Positions 15,001 through 25,888 of a stretch of 64,000 bases of DNA are shown here, one piece after another. A program made the translations under genes and the position numbers. Origin of the DNA: Tetmemena sp. SeJ-2015 (lineage: Eukaryota > Ciliophora > Spirotrichea > Sporadotrichida > Oxytrichidae); NCBI GenBank assembly GCA_027382625.1, contig JAJKFJ010021919.1, forward strand, positions 1 through 64,000. Direction: 5' to 3'. A model generated the notes under the pieces. That model had not been told where the DNA came from. It did not search any database and saw nothing but the letters and a program-made list of their open reading frames with translations. Positions within the stretch are counted from its first letter, which is position 1; the number at the start of each line of letters is the position of its first letter.

Positions 15001-18000
15001 TCTTAAACTTCTAGATCAGTATTTTAAGCTAAGGATATAATTGATTTTAGTTGTCTCTTGTCCCTTTGCTAAGAGATTAGGTCAAACTTGCACCAAATTT
15101 ATAAACCCTCGTACAAATTATCTGATTGTATGTAAAATTAGTTCCTAATTCCTCTATAACCCTTTCCAGTGGGTAGAAATGAGAGAAGGTTATTGAATCA
15201 AAAACGTACAGCGGGAATTCATTTGATTGGATACTTGTATCATTGATTACAATCTTGATATATTGATTAGCAAGAAGGAAAGTATCTGCTGGTACTTGGA
15301 ATTATAGCATAGTAGAATTTATTAGGCTGATATTTGAGATCTCTAACTAGACTAAGTTAGTAGTTTAATCTATGATCTATATTTTCATTTATACTTGCTA
15401 TGGTTGCTGTAATCCAAAGCCTTTCAAAGTAAAATTTTAGGGATAGGATCTTGCATACACTATCTATGGGGTGATAAATAAATAAGTGATGGAAGTTATT
15501 TGTGGCTACTCTATTACTGTATATTTGAGTATCATCACAAATTTCTTGGTAGGTATTCACAGAGATACAAGTCTTAATAAGTTTCATTCAAGTTGAAATC
15601 CGCATTTAAAATGCAAGAGAAATTTCTTTAATTTATCTTCTCTAGTAAAGCGATTAAAAAATGTTAAATTTTATTAAAATTTTAAAATGATATACTCCAT
15701 ATGTATTTGTATAACTTTCACTTGCCTTTAAAATGCAGTAGAAATTTTCTTGGAAATCTTCAGAAGCATCTTAATCTAGAGTAATCAGTAGGCCCTATTC
15801 AAAACCTTGCTCTAAGATAACTTTGGGATAAATATTTTGTATAGAATAAGTTTTCTCGATTAGAATAATATCAACAGCCTATTATGTAAATCCATCTACT
15901 AGCAGGTCTAAGGGTATTTACTCTAGTTAAGTTTATTGGATTTATAGTGCAGCTTATAGAAAGAATTCAAAATATTTATTTATTTACAAAAAATGAAATG
16001 TCAACAAATAAGCAAATGCTTTTTCATTATTTTTAAAGAGCATTATTTCATATATAACTTTTTATTTGTTACTCATTTTTATATTCTAAACATTTTTCCT
16101 ATTAGAAGATTCTAGCTTCCTTCTAAAATTATTGCTGGAAAAATTTAAGCTCCTAATTTGCAGCTGTAAATTAAAATATAAATGAGTGAAGGATAGAGAT
16201 CAGAGTAAGTTGATATTTCAAAGATACATTTGAATCTTAACTAAGAATAGTGGTTGGAGAAACACTCTTAACTTCTAGTTGCTCATAGATAGTAAACTTA
16301 ACTGAGTTGGTCACCAAAGTTTGATCAAGATTTTGAATCCTTATCTAGCTAATTCCTGGTTATTTGAAAGTATAATTTGAGCAAGCAATTATTCCAGATG
16401 AAATATTAAAGGCACACTATCTCAACTGGTAAATTTCATCAATTATGCATTTGAAGTCTGATAATTAAATCTACTAAGATACTGAATCTAAAAGCTAAAG
16501 ATAAACTTTGGTGCTATATTTCTCAAAAGAATGAGTTGGCTATAAGAGACTGATCAAGAAATTAGATTGAACTATTTTAACTATCCATTTATCGCTGCTA
16601 ATAAAAGTTTGACCATTATCAAATGACATTTCCACTTCTATCTAACCTTGATTTATATATTCTTGTAAACCCTAAAGTCCATTTATAGTTACCGAATAGG
16701 ATTATGATTGGATGGAGAAATTTGAAGGATAGAGTTGGTCTGCTATTCTCAAATATGTTAATGGGGCATAAGACTTGAACTTATATAAGGGCGAGTAGAT
16801 GCTTAAAGTTAAACTTATATTCAACAATTACTCATCAAGTTATTGGGTCTGTATTCAAAAGCAGGGTTCTAGATTAATCAGAGAGGTCAAAAGCATCTTG
16901 GATTTGAGAAGCAGTGTAAAACAGGATCATAGCTTGATTTTGGTTTTGATATTGGATTCCTTGGATTTCAAAAGCCTACTAGTACAGACCAGTCGAAATA
17001 TTTTTGCCTTCATAAGAGCAAGATACTTCAGTTTGATTCTAAATAAGGCACTAGTTTGAAGCAATTGTTTAAGTTGAGTTCATCAATATAGAATTGATTT
17101 GTATATCAAAGGTCTCTATCATGGTAAATAACTAGTCATAGTCGCTTAATAAGTCTTCTTTTACAATCTCTAATTAAATGGAAGAGCCTAGCCCATCATA
17201 CCGTTGTAATTTTTAATGTTAGAAATGCTGTTGAGATCTTGCTATTTAAGAGATAGAATAGTTAAAGAAAACTCGCACTAGAAACTGGATAGCTTTAAAA
17301 AAGCAAAATTAATAATTAATTAAGAGCTAGTCTTGGAATTTTTCTGCCAAAGAGAAAGTAAATTACTGAAGATAGCCAGGGAAATTTTAAATGAAGTTCG
17401 GATGACGCATGAAAATACATTTTGATACAATTGAACAATATCGAAGAAGTAAGCTTGATCTTCTTGGGCAAATTAGCATTTGACTCTACTTTCTATTTAT
17501 TGAGTGAGCCATGGGTTATCTGAGAAGGTTTACTCATCATAAATTTAAAATTGAACCTCAACATGATCTGAGGGGTAGCTCCAGGGATTAATTATCTTTT
17601 AAGTTATAAGTTTGAAGTTAATCGAGTCGATTAAGAAAATAGTAAGTGAGTCTTGCTTCATGATGTTGATGAGAGGCCCATCATTTAGTTTGAGCACAAT
17701 TTGTAAATCAAGCTGCTGAATATAGCTTTGAGTTAGATCCCTCCAACTTAAAAAAGATATATCTTAAAAATACTTTGATCTAGGATTTGCGATACGTTCA
17801 AGTCTCTAAACTGGCATATTGCTAACCCTATTCTGTAATTAGAAGTTATCCAAGAGAGTTGTTATGAAGACTACACATAAGATGATCTATTAATTCTAAA
17901 GGATCTGAATCAAAACTTTAGAGCTCTAGTTAATAGACAAGAGCACTATTAAGAGTGATATTTTGCATATCTAAATAAAAAAAGATTGAATCAAGATATT

Positions 18001-18288
18001 CAAGTAGGTGCTCTCATTAAGTAAATCTGTCTCATAGGAAATATCAGAAGTATATCCTGATGAAAAAATACCAAAACTGTAGAAGTAGTAGCTTTGAGTA
18101 AGCTAGATGTCTATCTTATCTAGTAGAAATATAGTATGATCCAAAGAATAAGGAGTTAGTAGTTAGTTCGATTACACATCTACAAGCTATATGTAATAAG
18201 TACCTGGATTAATCTGCGGAGCCAAGCAGTGAATGTCATTCCCATACTTATGAATTCTTAAATAGATTTTGTTAACGAGGTAAATCAT
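1..18288 (-). CDS. Giant IPT/TIG-repeat extracellular protein, partial
   Basis: The minus strand codes almost continuously for about 18 kb when TAA/TAG are Gln, and the gene leaves the window at base 1, so the C-terminus is missing. Blocks repeat with the IPT/TIG (immunoglobulin-like, plexin/transcription-factor) pattern: Pro-x-Ile start, a Gly turn, then a K/R-C-x-x-P strand. Examples: PTISSFTPLAQGVWGE near 130-210, VKCTVPASTNTN near 380-420, FICRTPYVETAG near 1150-1200, CECRFGQVLSRES near 2830-2870, PVIDKIMPNYLK near 5160-5200, and PTPIILDLEPKIV at 13455-13495. TIG arrays of this kind occur in large secreted or surface proteins; that location is inferred. The open frame at the 5' end overlaps the stop of the neighbouring gene by one base and begins inside a TIG unit, so the true N-terminus is not established. 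Several frame jumps need introns or IESs, for example at 13283-13293 and 212-294. Family confidence is good; exon structure is unresolved. Confidence 0.75.
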
Positions 18289-19294
18289 CAAATATTAGTG
18301 GGATGAAAATAATCGTATGAATCGTAAATTGCTACACATAAGTATAATAGGCCTGAGATGAACTTTACTCGAGACTGACTCATACTGTCTATTAAGAATC
18401 TCCCTGTATAAACGCCCATGCACACTATAATTAGATAGCTCAATTGAGCTCCTTTCCTAACTGGATCAGATCCATAGTTACTTGAGAGGATTATAAGAGT
18501 CACTATAGATTGAGAAAAGAAGAGCTAGTTTTTCAAAAGCAAGGCAAAGAAGTATATGTGCTGCGAAGTAAAGAGACTTCTAAAACAACTTGAGATAGAC
18601 TATGAAACTCTATCAGTAAATCCATCTTGTCTCTATCTAGCTCTATTTCTAGACCTTGGTAAAAGTGTTTCGGTCAAGTCTTTGGTGTATTCATTTTCTT
18701 CAATCCCAAGCTTATCTAATTTTTCTTTGTAGTTGTAAGTTCTGACACTCTGGTTATCATTTTCCCAATTATCATAGCCCTCTTATAAAGAGTACTCATA
18801 ATTCTTTTGCTTGCCATCTGCTTGATGAATTTTAATCTTAATGGATTATCTCTCATCATTTCCATTTTCCTTCTTAGGGAACTTTCTCGGTTATTATGAT
18901 ACTTTTCAAGCTAATTAGATTTGATTCTATTTAAAAATATAAAAGCTGGGAAAGTCTTTTCTTAGATCTTTTGTTAATCCTCATAATCGAGAGGATAGCC
19001 AATTAAGTAGAATGAGTAGCTTGCAAAAACGCAAATCATTAGCAGCTCAAGCCTTTTATCATTTTTAATCCATTCGTTGAGGGCCCTGCCAAGTCTTATC
19101 GAAACTTAGATGTATAGCTAGGTAAAAAAAATTTAAAGCAAAATAATAAATCCAAGGTTAGAGTAAGGGGATATGAGAGCTATTATAGAATTCCCTATTT
19201 TTTCTGCAATGAGAGCTGTGAGTGTGAAAGAGTCTCCACTGAACTCAGTTAGAACTATCAGTACCAAAGTTATGACTAGTCCATTCATTCTCAT
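18288..19294 (-). CDS. GDT1/TMEM165 (UPF0016)-like membrane protein
   Basis: About 330 residues starting MRMNGLVITLVLIVLTEFSG. The first helix carries an acidic TEFSGDSFT motif where GDT1 family cation exchangers have E-x-G-D-K/R-T. A second half has three hydrophobic helices (IYFFALLLKNQLFF, SYLIIVCMGVYTGRFLI, FISGLLYLCVAIYDSYDYF) in the two-repeat layout of the family. The second E-x-G-D motif is not recognisable (KNQLFFSQS), so transport activity is doubtful. A charged loop of about 120 residues (KIHQADGKQKNYEYSLQEG and onward) separates the halves, longer than I expect for the family. One frame break in the loop is repaired by removing the 20 bp between two ACTTT copies at 18881 and 18901. 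Family members move Mn/Ca/H in Golgi or plastid membranes; assignment here rests on topology and one motif, so it is tentative. Confidence 0.4.
18881..18905. other. Putative IES, pointer ACTTT (AAAGT on coding strand)
   Basis: ACTTT occurs at 18881-18885 and 18901-18905, 20 bp apart. Removing one copy plus the 15 bp between them joins NQLEK to FPKKENGNDE and restores the GDT1-like frame. Neither edge looks like GT-AG. Confidence 0.6.
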
Positions 19295-19951
19295 CCTTAC
19301 TAAAGAGAGATTTAAAATATTTCTACAAATTACTTTCGTTGACTTCTGCTGCGAGGCTCTCTTTTGTAGAATTCAGCTACTGACTATTGTTCTGATAAAA
19401 AGTTGCAATTCAGTATTGTTCGAAACTAGAGCTATTTAACCTAATTTGTTCATATTCCACTCTTTAGACGCTTTATTATTGTTACAGTATTCACACTATA
19501 TTTTCAAGTCCCTCTATTTTTTTGATTAAACTCTCCCCTTCATGATCCCTCAACCCTTCTTGTTGAATTGTAAAGTAATTAAAGATATGACTACGACTAT
19601 CAAGATAATATTTGGCCATTGTTAAAGCATCTCCAATTTTGTATTTTAACGAATTAATCACTCCTATATTAAATTTATTTATCTTTCTTGCTAGTATTGA
19701 TGTTGGTGGGATAAAGAATAGATTAATTCAATTAGGAGGAGAAATTTGTATAATTAGAGCTATTATAAAAAATGTTCAATTTACCAGACGAGAACGTAAG
19801 CGCGCTTCCTAATGCGCAAACAAATTAAATATGCATAAATAAGAAAACAAGAAATAGAATAAAAATTCCCTAGTCAAGCTTTCAGCTAAATAAAGTATGT
19901 AGAGAGAGAACCCAAATTACTAAAATTGCTCGGAGTAAAGAATCTCAATTT
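19295..19951. other. Intergenic, no gene seen
   Basis: AT-rich spacer between divergent genes. An open stretch at 19612-19812 on the plus strand has no family features and I treat it as chance. Promoters for both neighbours should lie here, but I see no motif I can name. Confidence 0.5.
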
Positions 19952-22865
19952 ATGGCAAAGGCCTTCAAAGTTAAAATATTTATTTTATATTATCTTAAGC
20001 TGCTTAACGCTTTGCTCTCACACTATTTTTCTTAACTATAATATCCCAAGCTATCCCAACTGTGAGTGGGAGAGTAGTTCTAAATGAAGGAAATATCAGA
20101 TTAGGTCAGCAAAGAGAAGATATTTTGAAAGAGCTCACTTAAAAGTTTATGAACTTGAATAAAAATCTTCTTTAAGTATGTTTTAATTCCTGTAAGAACT
20201 TGAAAAATTTAAAAATGAAGGATCCAGAGTCATTTAAGCAATTTTATTTAATTTAATGAATATGATTTTTTAATTTGCAATTTGATAAGATTGTATAAGA
20301 ACAGTCAAGGAATATTACTGAGCAACAGCTTAAAATAGAAGAGATAAGAATTCGTCTTGGGATGACTTAGGATGAGTTTATCGACTATGTTTACTAACTA
20401 TCAAGGGGTATGAAAATTTTTAGATTAAAATCTAAGAATTTTGGACCAAAACCCCAAAATATAAAAAAAGCGAAAATAAGTTTGTTATTTAATTTCTTTT
20501 TAAAATACTTATAATTGCGATAAAAGCAAAATTCCAAAAAAAAACCCAACCTATCTCATTTTTCTTTTTTATTAAAGGTATGGATGTAGTACCCTTTTAA
20601 AGTATAATAGCCAGTTTAACATCAACCCATCGCAAAAAATGTTGAAGTGCCATATATTCTCGCATTTGAAAGTTGCAGATGGAAAGTTTAGGATTGCAGC
20701 TTTCCCATCGCACTTTAAGTTTCAAGATGTCACATAATTATTTGATTGACCCCTCAAACTTTCGCCAAAGCGATTCAGTTTGGAGTGGGGGAAGATCTTA
20801 TAGTGTTTTCAAAAATTTTAAAATTTTAAAAATTTAAAAAAATTTTGAAATTTCTTTTTTAAAAATTCTTTTTTTTTCCCCAAAAAGTAAAAAATTAAAA
20901 ATTTTTAAACCCACCCCAATATTTTTAAAAAAGAAAGAAATTTAAAAAATTTTAGTTTTTAAAAAAATGTAAATTTTTGTTTTAAAATTTTGGCCCCTAA
21001 AATTAAAATTATAAAAATTTGTTGTTTCTTTATTTATTAAAAATTTTTAAATTATAAAATTTTTACTTCTGAAGGGGAAGGAAAAATTTTCAAATCCCTA
21101 AAAATTTTTATGTTTGCGTTAAAAGCGCCAGTGTGATTTACTTTAGATATCTCAGTGCTAAATAAATTTTCCTCTTTATTTTTGCTATTTAGAACTTTAA
21201 GGATCCCTCGTAGACTTACTTCGAAGACTGGCTAGAGTTCACTCTCACTCTTGGAAACGCCTCTTTGTGGTACAAAAGTTGCTACCTAAATTGAGCTTCT
21301 ATTCTAAATTTTTACCATTATATGATGAACTATCATTTTATTGGAATAATTTTCCCATTTAATTAAAATCCTTTATCAATCGTTCCAGAACTACATCATC
21401 TATTTCTTGCCAAATCTTAATTCAAATTGCATCTATTAAGCTTTGATTTTTAACTTTATCTGCTATCTTATGCCTTTAACATAAACAGTTGGATAGACAA
21501 GATGACTGTGCTTGAAAAGCAGGGGAACAACTCTGGGCTTTGCTACTACTATGGTCTCATCATAGCGAATATTTTCTTCTTTCCCATGCCTGAGGCCGCC
21601 TCACTTGCCTTAACATCAGAAAATTAAAACATTTCAACTTTATCCTAAAAGCCCGCAAAGGGGATTGGCTTTGACAAAAGATGTTGGGAAGGGGAAGGAT
21701 AAAATGTTTTGTCAGAAACTATTTAAAATCCTCAATCTTTGAACGCAATTACTTCTCAACTAGAAACAAAAAGGAGAGTATTTATTGCCATTCATATATC
21801 ATTTATCACAAGTGCTTTAAATTAGAAATAAAAATTTAAAAAATTTAAAATTTAAATCAATTTATTTTTTTGTTAGATCTTATTTCTTTTTAAAAAGAAA
21901 TTTTATTAAATTTTTAAATAAAGAAATGATAATGGAGAGTTGCAAAACGATATAGATGAAGGTGAGGAATTTAGTCTAGTGCCAGATTTGAAGGATATAA
22001 TTACAACACAGATCAGCGACATGCTAAAGAAAGTATCAGAAAAAATAAAGCGTTAAAGCGAGGTAACTGATGAAAATAAGAGGAGGAATATAGAGAGGAG
22101 GATCATGAAGAATGCGAGGAGACTGTTTATCATGGAAGTAAGAGCATTCATCATATCCGGAGAGAAGAGTCTAGATCAAATATTTAGGAGAATTTGGATT
22201 TAAGCCCCGAAGAAGCAAAACTTGTCCTTCAAGGCCTGCTATAGCAATCACAGGCCACTAAATTATATTCAATGTGGGATTACCTCAAATTCGTATACTA
22301 CTTCATCTATTACTTGTATTAAATTTAAGATTGGATTATTTTGTTAGATGCGATGTGGACATATGAACCAAACACCTATTTTGAGTCCTGTAATGCCAAC
22401 ATTATTGCCTAGAATAATTAAACCAAATTATATTTCAAGCTATTGCAACCTAATTATTTACTCTTTCAATATTGGCATGAGTAATGAAATCTAACTTTTC
22501 ACTCAGTATTCCGCAGAATGGGGCAAAGCAACTGCTGATTTCAAGGACATCAGTTTCTCCTTCGTGACAATTTTTGAGTATTTATATCCTATCTCAGCCT
22601 ATTGCACCTCAGCTGAAACCGAAGTTTCTACAGACACATACGAAAGATTCAATTTCTTAATTCTATTATAATAAACTTGCATTACCATTTTCCTAATTTG
22701 TTGTTCCGTAACCCAGACTTGATAGTGAGGAATGTGCTATATAAACTCGGCTCCATTTCACTGAATCTGATGACTATCGAAGACTGCTTTAACAATACTC
22801 TGAACGGGCAGTGTGCAGGTACTCGCACCGGCAAGGCTCTCAATTACATTCTGTATTATAATTGA
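19952..22865 (+). CDS. Secreted Cys-containing protein of unknown family, split by IESs
   Basis: The protein begins MAKAFKVKIFILYYL and, after a frame change near 20010, a second hydrophobic stretch ALTLFFLTIISQAIPTVSG reads as a signal peptide ending near A-I-P. The mature part includes NEGNIRLGQQREDILKELT, FNSCKNLKNL, then FDKIVQEQSRNITEQQ, RIRLGMTQDEFIDYVYQL, LKYNSQFNINPSQKMLKC, FEDWLEFTLTLGNASLWYK, CYYYGLIIANIFFFPMPEA, FKACYSNHRPLNYIQCG, TYEPNTYFESCNANII and a C-terminal DCFNNTLNGQCAGTRTGKA. Cysteines and possible N-glycosylation sites (NIT, NAS) suit an extracellular protein. Three frame-restoring IESs are listed separately. Further unresolved breaks lie at about 20740-21190 and 21835-21930 (very AT-rich) and near 22490 and 22670. 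A GT-AG intron lies near 22319-22350. I recognise no known family. Confidence 0.6.
20239..20283. other. Putative IES, pointer CAATTT
   Basis: CAATTT at 20239-20244 and again at 20278-20283, spacing 39 bp. The insert contains an in-frame TGA. Removing it gives ESFKQFDKIVQEQS in one frame. A 6 bp pointer plus rescue of a stop makes this one of the clearer cases. Confidence 0.7.
20403..20578. other. Putative IES, pointer AAGG, containing a C4A4 telomere-like motif
   Basis: AAGG at 20403-20406 and 20575-20578, spacing 172 bp, very AT-rich inside. Excision joins YVYQLSR to YGCSTLLKYN. The insert carries CCAAAACCCCAAAA at 20446-20459, a short run of the hypotrich telomere unit. A splice alternative starting at GTATG just inside is possible. 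Confidence 0.55.
20780..21190. other. Very AT-rich low-complexity tract interrupting a gene
   Basis: Long runs of A and T with few other bases (20800-21120) lie between two coding blocks of the secreted-protein gene. Composition is far from the exons on both sides. Most likely another IES or a large intron; I could not fix its pointer. Confidence 0.5.
21277..21491. other. Putative IES, pointer AGTTG
   Basis: AGTTG at 21277-21281 and 21487-21491, spacing 210 bp. Excision joins SLWYK directly to SWIDKMTVLEKQG and removes an in-frame TGA at about 21293. The insert is AT-rich. Confidence 0.65.
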
Positions 22866-23379
22866 TGAAGTAGAAGCCACCTCCTCAATTTATGAATTAT
22901 TAATCATTGTCTTTGAAAAATGCATAGCCATTAATAGTGTCAATATGCAACATTTTGAAATGAAAAAAATATTTAGATCTCTCAATTCTTAAATTCTTTT
23001 AGGATATTCCTCTTACTGGAAAGAGATTATTGTTTTAGTGAAAATTGGAACGTCTTAATTAAAATAAGTATATTTTTAATGTCTAAAAACTCTGGCTCAA
23101 TTTCTGTGGCTTTGAACTAGTCAATCCTAAAGAACAAATTCAATTAGAAACCTGCAGCTAATCAGGGAAGTGAGCATATTCCTTTGTTTTTAATAAGCGT
23201 AATTAAAAATAACTTAAATGCTTTTGCAATAAGGGATCACCCGTCGCTATAATTAGGGATAAATACTAGAGTAGATATCTGTTTCCAGAGATAGATCCCT
23301 CTGATGTGACAAAGCAGATAGGAAATAGCAAAGAAGCCAAATATATATTCCCACACATAATTTAACTTTGTACTTTAAA
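22866..23379. other. Intergenic, no gene seen
   Basis: AT-rich spacer between two plus-strand genes. No conserved motif, RNA gene or repeat could be identified by reading it. Confidence 0.45.
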
Positions 23380-25003
23380 ATGAAAGAAGCTAGGAATCAT
23401 AAATGGGAGAGGGAGAAGCTTTTGCATTTTTTAGTACCTCCTAAAGAATCCTCCAAAGGCTTGCAGATCATAAAAAAGAATAGAGCACTCTAGAGTTTGC
23501 TAACCGATCTCCACAGATTATAATTTTTATTTGCCAAATTCATGATATATGAGATATGACAAGAACAAGAGCAATAGCGGCGAAGCAAAGACTCCAAAAA
23601 TATTTGTCCCTCCAGAGATAGCAAATGTGAAAGTTTACATATCTGATCAATTAGTTTCCTCCCAAGATATGCTTGCTTCCGTGAATAACTCAAAAATTCA
23701 ACATCTGATCAACCAAGCTAATGAGAAAAGCTACAAATTATTTTTAGTCTTTACTAATGAGGAAGAATCTGAAAGGCCTAACTCGAAGATCTCAAAAAAT
23801 TCAAAGCCAAGAAAGCGGGAGAGTAGCATGAAGACTGTCAATAATCTTGATCATTCACCACAGCGGGTGGATAGCAACTTACAATTACCTTAGATTAATC
23901 AAAGAAGTGTCAACAAGCTTTTAACACTCTAAATTATTCCCTCCCAGACTTAAAGTATCATACGTGACACCAAATTTAGCTCCTCTGCAAAAAATCTGCT
24001 ATCACCGTCTCAGCTAAATCCGAATGGAAAGCTTAGCCATTCTTTAGCTGGACTTCATCCCCCTAATACCACTTCAAGCGACTCCTATTTATTCAGCTCG
24101 AAGGTGCTCTCTTCGATCTATTAATAGAAGCAGATAAAAGTGATACTAGACAAGTGTAAGACTGAAAGTTTGGACATGAAATAAATGAATAGCGACAGCT
24201 GGGTTGAGAAAGGCAGCGGTTCTCGAGATTACGAATCCCTCAGAAGCTTTCAGCACATCATTCAAGTGGATCCTCCAAAGAGATTGATGCGAGAGCGCAT
24301 GGATTCTATTATGGAGAAGAATTTTAAATTTGACTACATACCAAAGCAGAAACCTACTTTAACACCTTAGTTGGAAATGCCAACTAGAGGCAGCAAATTT
24401 TACTTGCACGCTTCACCAAAGATATCTTCTGTTAAAATGGACAAGTCTCTGAGCAGGTCTGGAAGTAAAGAGAGCCCTAAAGAAAGTATTCTTGTCAAGG
24501 AGGAAAACTAAGCAGAGTTCACTAAGTTTCTTTAAAATGTTGAGAGCTGCAGAAAGAAATTTAAACTTTTCCATTTCAAATTAAATTTTTGTAATGATAA
24601 GAAATTCTCAAAAGACACGACTTAATTTAACTCGCATCACAGCTAATTCAAGACTTTTGTGAATGAGCTTGAAGATTTCATCGACTTCAAGCTTAGAAAT
24701 CCTTATGAAAGGTAGCCAGAGGAAGTTAAGAAGGAGCTTTTGGAAAAATCAAACGTCTACAAACTGAAGAACCAACTTCTGCAAAAGAAACTCCTTAAAG
24801 GCTCTATTCATGAAAATATTCCCTATTTATCTTATAGATAATATATTCCGAGATCCTAGTCAATAAGACAGTTGAAATCTTTTGATGGCTACTTTGATTT
24901 AGACAATGGCCAAATCTTCAACAAAGACATAAGCAGGGGACTTATTGAATCTGCGATCAAAGAGGAAAAAAATAAGAAGAAGAACTTTGCCATCAACCAT
25001 TGA
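23380..25003 (+). CDS. Uncharacterised Ser/Lys-rich protein, about 535 aa
   Basis: The long frame 23549-25003 is open under the ciliate code (484 codons plus TGA), but an upstream frame 23380-23559 beginning MKEARNHKWEREKLL joins it smoothly after removal of a 7 bp IES, giving FAKFMIYDKNKSNSGEA. I therefore prefer the start at 23380. The N-terminal part is basic (SSKGLQIIKKNRALQSLL), followed by FVPPEIANVKVYISDQLV, a long Ser/Asn/Lys-rich and probably disordered middle, and a charged C-terminal part (EEVKKELLEKSNVYKLKNQL) that may form a coiled coil. No introns are needed. There is no signal peptide or membrane segment. I recognise no family; the basic, disordered character would suit a nuclear or cytoskeletal protein, which is only a guess. 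Confidence 0.65.
23547..23559. other. Putative micro-IES, pointer ATATGA, 1 bp spacer
   Basis: ATATGA at 23547-23552 and 23554-23559, separated by a single G. Removing 7 bp fuses two frames that otherwise overlap by 11 bases and replaces the in-frame TGA of the upstream frame with GAC. Confidence 0.6.
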
Positions 25004-25104
25004 ATTTAAAGTTCTTCCCTTATTTATTATTTATCTTTCTTCTACACCTAATGAATATTTTCTCATTTGTGATTAGAAATGAGTGGAATAGAAATAATTA
25101 TAAA

Positions 25105-25716
25105 ATGGCACAAACTCAGCAGATGAACTAAGCTGAAAAAGCAGCTTCAAAAGTCTTCTCGAATTTCAACCTGCTCAAGTCCATTCTACCAGAGATTAGT
25201 GAGAAGTCTGAGCAGATCCAATCCTCCAAAGAAGCGAGGAACTACTTTTTCGATAAGGAGAAGGTTCTGTAATACGATTAGAAATTAAAGAGTGATGAAA
25301 AACTAAGAGAATAAACCATGGTCTCTACTGATGCAATTTCCTACTATAACAAGAAGTATATGGACTCTGAAGCTGTTAGGAAAATGATCACCATTAGAGG
25401 AAGCTTCAACTAAGTTAGGAACCATGGAGGGGCCACGTAGTTTGATATTGAAGAGCAGAATAAATTGTACAAGCGCATGCTCTAAACATGCTTCCTAGTT
25501 TCAGCTCACTATATCTTGTTCAAGTCCTTCTTGACGCAGGCCCGCTTCCTTACACCGGAGAATTACCCTAAAATTCACTAGAACTTTCACATCGTAGCCA
25601 TTCCTATTCTACTCATGGGTGGTGCAATATTCTTCTATAATAAACATCATGCTTAAATGAGCAGGCTAGATAGAAAATACACACCAATCTGGCTAGACAT
25701 CCAAAAGAAATTGTGA
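25105..25716 (+). CDS. Small membrane-anchored protein, 203 aa, unknown
   Basis: A single uninterrupted frame from ATG at 25105 to TGA at 25714-25716, with 12 in-frame TAA/TAG Gln codons. The N-terminal half is hydrophilic and helical (KVFSNFNLLKSILPEISEKS, DEKLREQTMVSTDAISYY). One clear membrane segment near residues 162-178 (FHIVAIPILLMGGAIFFY) is followed by a short basic tail ending IQKKL. There is no N-terminal signal, so a tail-anchored topology is possible. It lies 101 bp after the preceding gene on the same strand. No IES or intron is required, unlike most neighbours. Family not recognised. Confidence 0.65.
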
Positions 25717-25888
25717 TCTTAAATAAGGAGAATAGATCTTTTGCAGTGAGAGATTTCTCCTTTGCTAGGAGAATTATTTGTTCAGTTTAGATGTTAATTT
25801 TTAATCAAATCATGAATGAGCATATTCTCAGAATGAATAAGAATTTCTTTGAATCAATTAATGAGAAGAGTGAATTAAATTATTTAAA

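Noticed and set aside
19612..19812. 66-codon plus-strand open frame
   Set aside because: Hydrophobic but without conserved pattern or coding context; probably chance.
20735..20745. TGA read as Trp (karyorelict or Condylostoma code)
   Set aside because: Continuing through this TGA gives a short plausible stretch, but TGG is used at every conserved Trp I checked and TGA ends several clean genes.
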